A stretch of DNA of 23,327 nucleotides from Anaerolineae bacterium (GTDB lineage: Bacteria > Chloroflexota > Anaerolineae > Anaerolineales > E44-bin32), in contig JAUVOZ010000008.1 of assembly GCA_030598885.1 (NCBI GenBank), positions 1-23,327 on the forward strand, in the 5' to 3' direction. The notes under the pieces were generated by a model. That model did not search any database. It had not been told where the DNA came from and saw only the letters and a program-made list of their open reading frames with translations. Both the position numbers and the translations under genes were made by a program. Of the stretch, positions 7,361 to 14,777 are shown one piece after another. The stretch's first letter is position 1. Every line of letters begins with the position of its first letter.

Positions 7361-7927
7361 ATGGATGTAAAACAAGCCATCCGCCAGAGAAGAGCTTTTC
7401 GCTCGTTGGAGCCGGTCGAGATATCGAAGGAACTCGTCCAAGACCTGGCCGAGAGCGCTCAATTGGCTCCTTCCTGCTTCAATAATCAGCCTTGGAGATT
7501 CATTTTTGTCTATGCTCCTGATAAACTGGAGACAATATTCAGTGCTATGTCAAAGGGCAATACATGGGTGCAGAATGCATCTATGATCATCGCAGTGTTC
7601 AGTAATAAGGATCTTGACTGCATGATTAGAGGTAGGGAGTATTATCTTTTTGATACTGGTATGGCAACTGCTTTCGTTATGCTTAGGGCAACTGAGCTGG
7701 GGCTTGTGGCGCATCCGATAGCTGGATATAAGGAAGATGCAGTCAAGGAGATCCTTGGCATTCCCGAGGAGATGAAAGTGATCACTCTGGTGATCGTCGG
7801 CAAACACTCGGAAACAATAGGTGCTCTCCTAACAGAGAAACAGGTGGAGTCAGAAAAAACTCGACCGGAGCGGCTACCTTTGGGGGAATTCGTATATATG
7901 AATGGTTTTGGTCAGCAACTGACTTAG
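7361..7927 (+). CDS. nitroreductase family FMN oxidoreductase
   Basis: A 188-residue nitroreductase-fold protein with the N-terminal FMN-binding region RQRRAFR, the APSCFNNQPWRF segment typical of the family, and the GLVAHPIAGYKEDAVKEILGIPE region near 125-147. Members are homodimeric, bind FMN and use NAD(P)H to reduce nitro groups, quinones, flavins or other acceptors; the natural substrate cannot be told. Start supported by AAGGGG upstream. It lies 15 bases after the DUF438-hemerythrin-PAS gene, suggesting that it is the catalytic partner in a redox-responsive operon. A 149-base gap follows in which I see no gene or clear terminator. Confidence 0.92.
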   Translation: MDVKQAIRQRRAFRSLEPVEISKELVQDLAESAQLAPSCFNNQPWRFIFVYAPDKLETIFSAMSKGNTWVQNASMIIAVFSNKDLDCMIRGREYYLFDTGMATAFVMLRATELGLVAHPIAGYKEDAVKEILGIPEEMKVITLVIVGKHSETIGALLTEKQVESEKTRPERLPLGEFVYMNGFGQQLT

Positions 7928-8076
7928 GGGAAGATAGACATTGGATGCTCGGAAAGGGTGAAAAAGGGGTGTTTCAGAACTAAGGGGACAGCTTAAGGGC
8001 TGCTTCAACCTCGATAACGAAAGCAAGATCCCTACTTAGACATATTCAACTATCAATAAAAGGAGGTAAAGACAAC

Positions 8077-8574
8077 ATGGGCACAAAAGGAAGAGCAATC
8101 GTAGGCATAGACGTGGATAATCTCATCGAGACGCTCAACAAAGCACTGGCAGATGAATGGCTGGCATACTACCAGTACTGGGTGGGAGCCAAGGTGGCCA
8201 AGGGTCCTATGAGGGGGGACGTTGCCACCGAACTCCTGGAGCATGCCACTGAAGAACTTGGACATGCAGAGTTGCTGGCGGATAGGATAATCCAATTGGG
8301 TGGCACACCCCTACTCAAGCCCGAAGACTGGTACAAGATGACCAACTGTGGGTACGAGGTCCCCGAAGACCCTTACGTGGAGGTGTTGTTGGAACAGAAC
8401 ATCAAAGGCGAACAATGCGCCATCGATGTCTACCAACAATTAACCGAACTCACAAAAGATGCCGACCCGGTGACGTATGAGATTGTCCTTTCGATCCTCA
8501 CAGACGAGATCACCCACGAGGAGGATCTTCAAGCTCTGGTTGAGGATATCGAGTTGATGAAAGAGAGAAAATAA
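8077..8574 (+). CDS. Dps-like (DPSL) ferritin-like protein
   Basis: A 165-residue four-helix ferritin-like protein. Likely metal ligands are E27 (ALADEWLAYYQYW), E60 and H63 (EELGHAE), E107 and/or E112, and E144 and H147 (DEITHEED). Cys at 91 and 114 match in spacing the conserved cysteine pair of the DPSL class described in archaea such as Sulfolobus, which separates it from true Dps and bacterioferritin. DPSL proteins form 12-mers with a bacterioferritin-like diiron site and use peroxide to oxidise iron. The start is set by a near-perfect AGGAGGT. The superoxide reductase gene begins two bases after its stop. Since that enzyme makes hydrogen peroxide, the pair would form a complete superoxide-to-water path with iron storage (inference). 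A member of the bacterioferritin-like COG2406 group is the alternative name for the same relation. Confidence 0.85.
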   Translation: MGTKGRAIVGIDVDNLIETLNKALADEWLAYYQYWVGAKVAKGPMRGDVATELLEHATEELGHAELLADRIIQLGGTPLLKPEDWYKMTNCGYEVPEDPYVEVLLEQNIKGEQCAIDVYQQLTELTKDADPVTYEIVLSILTDEITHEEDLQALVEDIELMKERK

Positions 8575-8576
8575 TT

Positions 8577-8978
8577 ATGTCTGTCTCAAAATTAGGTGAC
8601 CGGATTCAAGAGGCTGACTGGAAGAAAGAGAAGCACGTGCCAGTCATCGAGTGCCCGGACCGGGTTAATGCAGACGAGATCTTTAAGGTGAAGGTTGGAC
8701 TGGGGAAGGAGATTGCTCATCCCAATACCACCGAACACCACATCCGCTGGATTAGCCTCTACTTCCATCCAGAAGGTGATAAGTTCACCTACGACGTAGG
8801 GCACTTTGAGTTTAACGCCCACGGCGAATCTGGCGCCGGCCCGAATCAGGGACCCGTCTACACGCACCACGCGTTGACTACATCGTTGAAGATCAACAAA
8901 CCGGGCACGCTGCATGCTCTCGCCCTTTGCAATATTCATGGGCTGTGGGAGAGCAGCAAGGAGATTGGGCTGATTTAG
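8577..8978 (+). CDS. superoxide reductase, one-iron (neelaredoxin) type
   Basis: A 133-residue neelaredoxin-type protein without the N-terminal desulforedoxin iron domain of two-iron desulfoferrodoxins. Active-site residues can be seen: the E-K-H of EKHVP (E18, H20), H48 (AHPN), H54, and the CNIHG motif (C118, H121), giving the Fe(His)4(Cys) centre. It reduces superoxide to hydrogen peroxide in the cytoplasm with electrons from rubredoxin or a similar carrier. It starts two bases after the DPSL stop with only a weak GAGAGA site, so translation is probably coupled. A truncated copy of the 3' end of this gene is at 3074-3155. A 62-base inverted repeat begins six bases after the stop. Confidence 0.95.
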   Translation: MSVSKLGDRIQEADWKKEKHVPVIECPDRVNADEIFKVKVGLGKEIAHPNTTEHHIRWISLYFHPEGDKFTYDVGHFEFNAHGESGAGPNQGPVYTHHALTTSLKINKPGTLHALALCNIHGLWESSKEIGLI

Positions 8979-8983
8979 CCCAT

Positions 8984-9045
8984 AGGACGCAGATTCAAGC
9001 AGATAGGCGCTGATTCTTGGTCTTATCTGTGTGAGTCTGCGTCCT
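8984..9045. repeat. 62-base imperfect inverted repeat (dispersed-repeat or MITE-like)
   Basis: Arms at 8984-9005 and 9024-9045 are complementary at 19 of 22 positions around an 18-base loop; the ends are AGGACGCAGATTC and GTCTGCGTCCT. Direct copies of the short word CGCAGATTCAAGCAGATAGGCG-like units are visible within it (CAGATT, CAGATA, TGATT). It fills the gap between the superoxide reductase gene and the next ribosome site. Such ACGCAGATT-rich elements occur as dispersed intergenic repeats in several bacterial phyla (general knowledge). It may also act as a terminator or mRNA-stabilising stem, though no T-run follows. Confidence 0.7.
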
Positions 9046-9068
9046 CACTAAAAAAGGAGGAAGAAAGG

Positions 9069-9536
9069 ATGGCTGTTTTCACCGCGGCTGAAGCGCTCGA
9101 AATGGCGATGGAGATCGAGAAGAACGGAGAAACATTTTACAATGCCGTGGCAACCAAGAGCACCGACCCCAAAGTAAAGGTGCTTTTCGAGGACCTGGCC
9201 GTGCAGGAGCGGGGACACTACCTTGTGTTCCAGAAGATGCTGGGCGGGGTGAAGCCAGTTCCCAAACTGCCCACTGCTATGTACGACGAGTACCAGGCTT
9301 ACCTCCAGGTCGCGCTCGATAACGCCCTCTTCGCTGGGCCGGATAAGGCATTGTCCTTAGCCGAGCAGGCCCAGGACCGGGAGACGGCATTACGAGCGGC
9401 AATGGGCTTCGAGAAGGACACATTGCTGTTCTTTTACGACCTACGCGAGATGGTGGGCGAGGCCGATCGGGACGCCATCTCCGGCATCATCCGCGAGGAG
9501 AAGACCCATCTGCGCCGGCTGGCGATGATGCTGTAG
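9069..9536 (+). CDS. rubrerythrin-like ferritin-family protein without rubredoxin domain (COG1633 type)
   Basis: A 155-residue two-times-two-helix ferritin-like protein. Probable diiron ligands are E17 and/or E21 (EIEKNGETFY), E47 and H50 (QERGHY), E115 (GFEKDT) and E144 and H147 (EEKTH). There is no C-terminal CxxC pair, so it ends where a rubredoxin domain would start in rubrerythrin. Proteins of this group are cytoplasmic diiron proteins thought to act as peroxidases or iron-binding proteins; the electron donor is unknown. AAGGAGGAAG upstream fixes the start. It is separated from superoxide reductase by the inverted repeat and followed after 84 bases by the thioredoxin reductase-like gene, a natural candidate donor together with the next protein. 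Confidence 0.88.
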   Translation: MAVFTAAEALEMAMEIEKNGETFYNAVATKSTDPKVKVLFEDLAVQERGHYLVFQKMLGGVKPVPKLPTAMYDEYQAYLQVALDNALFAGPDKALSLAEQAQDRETALRAAMGFEKDTLLFFYDLREMVGEADRDAISGIIREEKTHLRRLAMML

Positions 9537-9620
9537 GAGAGACCAAGCCACCCACCGCGTAGAAAGCAGGGGGGCAGAAGAGAAGAGGCACAGAGGTAGG
9601 GCGGAGAATAAGGAGTGGAT

Positions 9621-10544
9621 ATGTACGACCTGGCAATCATTGGTGGCGGACCGGCGGCTTTATCGGGCGCAGTCTACGCCGGAAGGAAGAGACTTGACAC
9701 AGTACTGATCGCCAAGGAGATCGGCGGTCAGTTGCTGCTCACCAGCGGGATTGAGAACTATCTGGGCTTTGAGTCCATCACCGGAGCCGAACTCGCAGAC
9801 AAGTTCGCAAACCAGATGGCGCAGTATGACATTGATGAGATCATCGGCGAGAAAGTCGTTGAACTTTTCAAGCAGGACTACTTCTTTAAAATCCGTACTG
9901 AGGGCGACCAGTGGAGCGAGGCCCGAGCAGTGATCCTCGCTTCGGGCAAGCGCTCCCGTACGTTGAACGTTCCGGGCGAGCGGGAGTTGACCGGCCGAGG
10001 CGTTGCTTATTGCGCCACTTGCGATGCTCCTCTGTTCGCCGGCCGCAAAGTGGCCGTTATCGGTGGAGGCAACTCGGCTTTCGAAGCAGTCATTGACCTC
10101 TTGCCCATTGCAACCGAGATCTTTTTAATTGACATCGCACCCCACTGGTTCGCCGATCAAATTTTGATCGATCGGATAGAAGAATCACCCAAGGTGAAAT
10201 CCTTCCAGCTGCATAGGGTGGTCGAGATCCTGGGCGAGCGACGGGTGAGCGAGATCGTGATCGAGCCGATCGAAGGTGGGGAAATCAAGCAATTTAATGT
10301 GCAGGGGGTGTTTGTGGAGATCGGCCTGGTTCCTAACTCCGAGTTCGTTGAAGGTCTGGTGAAAATGAACCAGTATCAGGAAATTATCGTGGACTGTCAC
10401 GCCCGGACAAACGTACCCGGGTTATTCGCCGCCGGGGACGTTACCGATGTTCCAGAGAAGCAGGTCATCATCTCGGCCGGCGAAGGGGCGAAGGCAGCGC
10501 TCTCCGCCTACCGCTATCTTATCCGCCAAAAGGGGCAAGTGTAA
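9621..10544 (+). CDS. trxB: thioredoxin reductase-like flavoprotein (AhpF-like, probably NADH)
   Basis: A 307-residue low-molecular-weight thioredoxin reductase fold: FAD motif GGGPAA at 8-13, the GGQLLLTSGIENYLGF segment, redox-active CATC at 131-134, nucleotide motif GGGNSA at 148-153, and FAD motif FAAGDV near 276. The HRRxxxR motif that binds the 2'-phosphate of NADPH is absent; the place reads LIDIAPHWFADQ with D171, resembling the NADH-dependent AhpF reductase. AGGAG upstream fits the ATG at 9621 better than the GTG at 9615. The next gene, 30 bases on, encodes a two-domain glutaredoxin-like protein, so the pair would be an NADH-to-dithiol chain for peroxidases or protein disulfides. The exact donor and partner are inferred, and the symbol is used in the broad sense. 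Confidence 0.88.
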   Translation: MYDLAIIGGGPAALSGAVYAGRKRLDTVLIAKEIGGQLLLTSGIENYLGFESITGAELADKFANQMAQYDIDEIIGEKVVELFKQDYFFKIRTEGDQWSEARAVILASGKRSRTLNVPGERELTGRGVAYCATCDAPLFAGRKVAVIGGGNSAFEAVIDLLPIATEIFLIDIAPHWFADQILIDRIEESPKVKSFQLHRVVEILGERRVSEIVIEPIEGGEIKQFNVQGVFVEIGLVPNSEFVEGLVKMNQYQEIIVDCHARTNVPGLFAAGDVTDVPEKQVIISAGEGAKAALSAYRYLIRQKGQV

Positions 10545-10574
10545 CACCACAATCAGTATAAGAAGGAGATTTAC

Positions 10575-11225
10575 ATGGCTATCTTCTCGGAACACGAACG
10601 CGAGCACGTAATGGAAACACTTGGGGAGCTGGAAAGAAACGTCAAACTGATTTTCTTTACTCAAGATTTCGAGTGCGAGTCTTGTCGACAAAGCCATGAG
10701 TTGCTGAAAGAACTTGCTGATTTGTCAGATAAGCTGTCATTGAAAGTATACGATTTCAAGGAAGACAAGGAGATTGTGGAGAAGTACCGAATTGACAAAA
10801 TTCCAGCACTAGCCGTGGAAGGAGAAAAGGATTATGGTATCCGCTATTTCGGGACTCCTGCCGGTTATGAGTTTGCAGCATTACTTGAGAATATCCTGGA
10901 TGTGTCCCGAGGAACCGTCGAACTTTCAGAGGAGACGACGGAGGAACTGCAGGAGATCGACAGTCTGATCCATATTCAGGTTTTCGTCACTCCTACCTGC
11001 CCTTATTGTCCTCGGGCAGTTCGAACAGCCCATAAGCTAGCCCAAGCCAACGATTGGATCCAGGCCGACATGGTCTCAGCTACAGAGTTCCCGCACCTGG
11101 CCAACAAATACGATGTCTTCTCTGTTCCCAAGGTGATCATTAATGAGGGAATTGAATTCGAGGGAGCGCTACCAGAGAGACATTTCGTCCAGCATATACT
11201 CATGGCGGCTAGCAGCCGGACGTAA
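10575..11225 (+). CDS. glutaredoxin-like protein disulfide oxidoreductase (two thioredoxin folds)
   Basis: A 216-residue protein made of two thioredoxin-fold halves, like PDO of thermophilic archaea and bacteria. The first half has CESC at 34-37 and a cis-Pro at IPAL (P77). The second has CPYC at 142-145, the glutaredoxin-type active site, with a cis-Pro at SVPKV. Members are cytoplasmic and move reducing equivalents or form, break and shuffle disulfides, usually with a thioredoxin reductase as partner; the gene for one lies immediately upstream. AAGGAG upstream supports the start. The N-terminal half of AhpF has a similar double fold, so reductase and this protein together resemble a split AhpF. 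Confidence 0.93.
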   Translation: MAIFSEHEREHVMETLGELERNVKLIFFTQDFECESCRQSHELLKELADLSDKLSLKVYDFKEDKEIVEKYRIDKIPALAVEGEKDYGIRYFGTPAGYEFAALLENILDVSRGTVELSEETTEELQEIDSLIHIQVFVTPTCPYCPRAVRTAHKLAQANDWIQADMVSATEFPHLANKYDVFSVPKVIINEGIEFEGALPERHFVQHILMAASSRT

Positions 11226-11254
11226 TTGTCCACCCAGAATGAATAGGCGGAACT

Positions 11255-12373
11255 ATGAGAACCACATGGCGTATCGGACGTCTTTTCGGCATCAAGGTCA
11301 ACATTGACTCCAGTTGGCTTATAATCTTCGGGCTAGTCACCTGGAGCCTGGCCAGTTCCTATTTTCCTGCACAGTACCCCGCGTGGAACACATGGCTTCA
11401 TTGGACAGTCGGAGTTGCTACTAGCATTCTTTTCTTTGCCTCAGTCCTAGCTCACGAACTGACCCACTCGCTGGTGGCCATCCGCCAAGGGGAGAAAGTG
11501 CGTGGTATTACCCTTTTCATCTTCGGCGGCGTGGCTGAGATCACCGAAGAACCCAAGCGACCATCAAAAGAATTCTTGATGGCTCTGGCAGGGCCACTAT
11601 CCAGCCTGGTCATTTCCGGGATCTTCACACTCCTTTGGTTCTTATCCCGCAACCTCATTGAACCAGTCAGCGCGCTGGCTAGCTACCTAGCCATGATCAA
11701 CGGCAGTCTGGCCCTCTTCAATCTCATCCCCGGTTTCCCTCTGGATGGTGGGCGGGTATTGCGAGCGGTCATCTGGAGCCTGACCGATAACCGGCGCCTG
11801 GCTACCCGGGTAGCCTCCTGGATTGGACGGGGGGTGGCTTTCCTGTTCATCTTCGCTGGCATCTGGCAGGTCTTCAGCGGGGCCTGGCTCAATGGTCTGT
11901 GGATTGCCTTCATAGGCTGGTTCCTGAACAACGCCGCCATCACCGGCTACCGCCAGGTGGTAATGCGGGATATGCTGCGAGAGGTGAGAGTAGAGGATCT
12001 ACAAGCGCCCACTTACGAGGCAGTGAACCCAGGTCTTACCCTGCAGCGGCTGGTGGACGACTACATGTTGCGACGTCGGGACCATGCCTATCCCGTGGTT
12101 GAAGGCGACCAGTTGCAAGGGATCATCTGCCTGCATGACGTGAAGGCGGTGCCCCGGAAAAAATGGAGTGAGACACAGGTGAGCCAGGTGATGACCCCTT
12201 GGGACCGGCTGGTCACCGTCTCGGTTGGTGACGATGGCAACACTGTCCTCTCCCGCTTTGGAACTCATGATGTGAACCAACTCCCGGTGGTTGAAGGTCG
12301 ACGGCTGATGGGCATTGTACGCCGCTCTGACGTGATTAGTCATCTGCAATTGCAGTCAGAGTTGGGATCTTAG
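11255..12373 (+). CDS. M50 family site-2 protease with two CBS domains
   Basis: A 372-residue membrane zinc metalloprotease. About six hydrophobic segments lie within residues 18-225. The zinc site is HELTH at 67-71 inside a membrane helix, with the third ligand D164 in the conserved NLIPGFPLDGGR segment. The C-terminal third holds two CBS repeats (about 240-305 and 312-365) that usually bind adenine nucleotides and control activity. This class cuts membrane-bound substrates such as anti-sigma factors; no such factor is nearby, so the substrate is unknown. The start has an AGGCGG site and lies 29 bases after the PDO gene, so it may be transcribed with the redox pair. Confidence 0.93.
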   Translation: MRTTWRIGRLFGIKVNIDSSWLIIFGLVTWSLASSYFPAQYPAWNTWLHWTVGVATSILFFASVLAHELTHSLVAIRQGEKVRGITLFIFGGVAEITEEPKRPSKEFLMALAGPLSSLVISGIFTLLWFLSRNLIEPVSALASYLAMINGSLALFNLIPGFPLDGGRVLRAVIWSLTDNRRLATRVASWIGRGVAFLFIFAGIWQVFSGAWLNGLWIAFIGWFLNNAAITGYRQVVMRDMLREVRVEDLQAPTYEAVNPGLTLQRLVDDYMLRRRDHAYPVVEGDQLQGIICLHDVKAVPRKKWSETQVSQVMTPWDRLVTVSVGDDGNTVLSRFGTHDVNQLPVVEGRRLMGIVRRSDVISHLQLQSELGS

Positions 12374-12500
12374 CCTGCTTTAAATTGCTTAATCCGTCTG
12401 GGGGTAGCCAGTATATTGGTCGTTGGCGTGCCACGGTCAGGCGCTTCACCGCATGGATAGCAGTAAAGTCGGCTCATCACATAATATCAGGAGAATGGAA

Positions 12501-12863
12501 ATGGAAATTTTGATGCAGATGAAATGTGTAGCCTGCCATGGTGGTGAACCGACGCTCACAGACGAGGAAATCGCTGATCTACTCCCACAAGTGTCCGAAT
12601 GGAAGATCGTGGAACAGGATGGGGTCAAACATCTTGAACGCCGTTTTACATATCGTAACTTTGTTCAGGCATTGGCATTCACAAACAAAGTAGGCGAATT
12701 GGCAGAGGTCGAGGGACATCACCCGGCGATCTTGACCGAGTGGGGTAACGTGACGGTTACATGGTGGACACATAAAATCAAGGGGCTGCATCAAAACGAT
12801 TTTATTATGGCGGCAAAAACGGATCAATTGTATTCGCTGAACAAGAATTCATTAACCAATTAG
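12501..12863 (+). CDS. phhB: 4a-hydroxytetrahydrobiopterin (pterin-4a-carbinolamine) dehydratase
   Basis: A 120-residue protein whose residues from about 20 match pterin carbinolamine dehydratase: the HHP of the active site at 73-75, the second His in WWTHKIKGL (H91) and the C-terminal NDFIMAAKTDQL. It has a CVAC pair at 9-12, a common N-terminal feature of bacterial members. The enzyme dehydrates 4a-hydroxy-tetrahydropterin; in bacteria without phenylalanine hydroxylase it can serve in molybdopterin or other pterin metabolism. I chose the ATG at 12501 because GGAG lies seven bases upstream; an ATG at 12495 overlaps that site and a TTG at 12423 has none. No hydroxylase gene is in the window. 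Confidence 0.9.
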   Translation: MEILMQMKCVACHGGEPTLTDEEIADLLPQVSEWKIVEQDGVKHLERRFTYRNFVQALAFTNKVGELAEVEGHHPAILTEWGNVTVTWWTHKIKGLHQNDFIMAAKTDQLYSLNKNSLTN

Positions 12864-13019
12864 CTCGTGCTGGCGCATTTCCAATAATAACCACACTAAC
12901 TGCGAAACAAGTAGAGAAGACAATAGAAAATATCCACTAACAAATTGCCAACAATGGGATCGAAGAGAGGTGTCGAGGCAATGATATGTCTTGTAAAAGA
13001 AACGAGGAAGGAGGAGTAA

Positions 13020-14777
13020 GTGATTAAAAACAATATGACACTAAAGATAGGCGGGGAAGCCGGTCAGGGTGTTGAATCCAGCGGTGCTGGCTTTGCCAAG
13101 GCGCTAGCCCGAGGCGGGCTGCATTTATTTGGCTGGCAAGATTATATGTCCCGGATCCGAGGCGGTCACAACTTTTTCCAGATCAAGGTCAGCGACAGGC
13201 CTCTTTACTCTCACTCCGATGAGGTCCACTTGCTGCTAGCCCTCCATCCAGAAACGATAGACCGTCACAAAGACGAGATCGCCACCGGAGGGGGAATCGT
13301 CTACGACGAAAACCTTAATGTAGACCATGATTATCTAAAGGAGAAAGGGATCAAGCTATTTCCCATACCACTCTTGAAAATCGCCGAAGAGACCGGCACA
13401 AAGATTATGGCCAACACCGCTGCCCTCGGTGCCACTGCGGGTATAACCGAATATGATTTCGAACATATAGCCAGCGTGATACGCGACAACTTCGTCAAGA
13501 AGGGCCAGGAAGTGGTAAATACCAACCTGGAGGTAGCCCGTAGAGCTTATGACCTTGGTCGTGAGCGCTACGCCGCTGATTTTGACTTCAAGTTGGAAAC
13601 AGTGAAGGCGCCAGCGCGAATGGTGATCAATGGCAATCACGCCCTTTGCCTTGGAGCCGTTCTTGGCGGTTGTCGTTTCGTTTCGGCGTATCCCATGACG
13701 CCGGCCACACCCATAATCGAGTGGATGTCAACCCACGCTGACCGCTACGGTCTCGTTACCAAACACTCTGAGGACGAAATCGCTGCCATTTGCATGGCCA
13801 TAGGCGCCAGCCATGCTGGTGTACGCGCGATGACTGCTACCTCTGGCGGTGGTTTCTCCCTGATGGTCGAGGCCCTAGGTTTGGCGGGGATGACGGAGAC
13901 ACCGCTGGTGGTAGTAGAGGTTCAACGTGCCGGCCCCTCGACTGGCATGCCAACCCGCACCGAACAAGGGGACCTGCTGTTCATGATACATGCCTCTCAG
14001 GGAGAATTCCCGCGCATCGTTTTAGCACCCGGCTCAGTCGAAGAGTGCTTCTATGCTGGATGGCGGGCCTTCAATCTGGCAGAAAAATATCAATGTCCGG
14101 TGATCATACTAAGTGACACCTTCCTGGCCAATTCCCTGAGAACGGTTGAGTGCAGAGACTTTAACTTCAAATCGGTTGAGTTAGACCGGGGTGAGCTATT
14201 GACCGAAGAAGCAGTAGATCAACTATCTGAAGGCTATAAACGCTATGCCATCACAGATACCGGGATCTCGCCACGCGCCTTACCCGGTCATCCAAATACA
14301 GTGTTTGTGGCTTGCAGCGATGAGCATACACAGGATGGACACTTTGAGGACGAAGACCCGGACAACCGTATTCAGATGGTTGAGAAGCGCTTTCGCAAGA
14401 TGGAGGTAGCACTGAAAGAGATGAGAACCCCGACCCTTTACGGACCCCAGGAAGCCGAATTCACGTTTGTGGGCTGGGGCTCGACTTACGGTCCTGTGCG
14501 AGAGACGGTGGACAGGTTGAATGAAGGAGGAAACAAAGCCAACTTTTTACATTTCACTGACATCTGGCCCCTCCCCGAGGATAAGATTAGCCATCTCCTT
14601 GAAACGACAAACCACATTATCGGCGTGGAGAGCAACTCAACCGGGCAATTCGCCAAGTTTCTCAGGACCTATACTGGCAGGAAGATTGACCACCAGATAC
14701 TAAGGTACGATGGTCAACCTCTCTCGCCAGAGTACATCCTGACCAAGCTGCAAGTAGGAGGTGGTGACCATGGCTAA
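13020..14777 (+). CDS. korA: 2-oxoacid:ferredoxin oxidoreductase, fused gamma-alpha subunit
   Basis: A 585-residue protein with the gamma domain first (about 7-195, GGEAGQGVESSG) and the alpha (pyrimidine-binding) domain after it, including YPMTPATP near 223 and the TSGGGFSLMVEALG region. With KorB it oxidatively decarboxylates a 2-oxoacid plus CoA to the acyl-CoA while reducing ferredoxin, in the cytoplasm. The fused layout is the usual one for two-subunit 2-oxoglutarate-type enzymes, but substrate cannot be decided between 2-oxoglutarate and pyruvate or branched acids. GTG at 13020 is favored by GGAGG a few bases upstream; the ATG at 13035 is too far from it. The gene overlaps korB by eight bases. 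No ferredoxin subunit gene is adjacent. Confidence 0.94.
   Translation: MIKNNMTLKIGGEAGQGVESSGAGFAKALARGGLHLFGWQDYMSRIRGGHNFFQIKVSDRPLYSHSDEVHLLLALHPETIDRHKDEIATGGGIVYDENLNVDHDYLKEKGIKLFPIPLLKIAEETGTKIMANTAALGATAGITEYDFEHIASVIRDNFVKKGQEVVNTNLEVARRAYDLGRERYAADFDFKLETVKAPARMVINGNHALCLGAVLGGCRFVSAYPMTPATPIIEWMSTHADRYGLVTKHSEDEIAAICMAIGASHAGVRAMTATSGGGFSLMVEALGLAGMTETPLVVVEVQRAGPSTGMPTRTEQGDLLFMIHASQGEFPRIVLAPGSVEECFYAGWRAFNLAEKYQCPVIILSDTFLANSLRTVECRDFNFKSVELDRGELLTEEAVDQLSEGYKRYAITDTGISPRALPGHPNTVFVACSDEHTQDGHFEDEDPDNRIQMVEKRFRKMEVALKEMRTPTLYGPQEAEFTFVGWGSTYGPVRETVDRLNEGGNKANFLHFTDIWPLPEDKISHLLETTNHIIGVESNSTGQFAKFLRTYTGRKIDHQILRYDGQPLSPEYILTKLQVGGGDHG

Noticed and set aside
12374..12500. Possible structured RNA in the gap after the site-2 protease
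   Set aside because: I looked for a tRNA or riboswitch-like fold because of the G-rich GGGGGTAGCCAG start, but found no cloverleaf or consistent stems.
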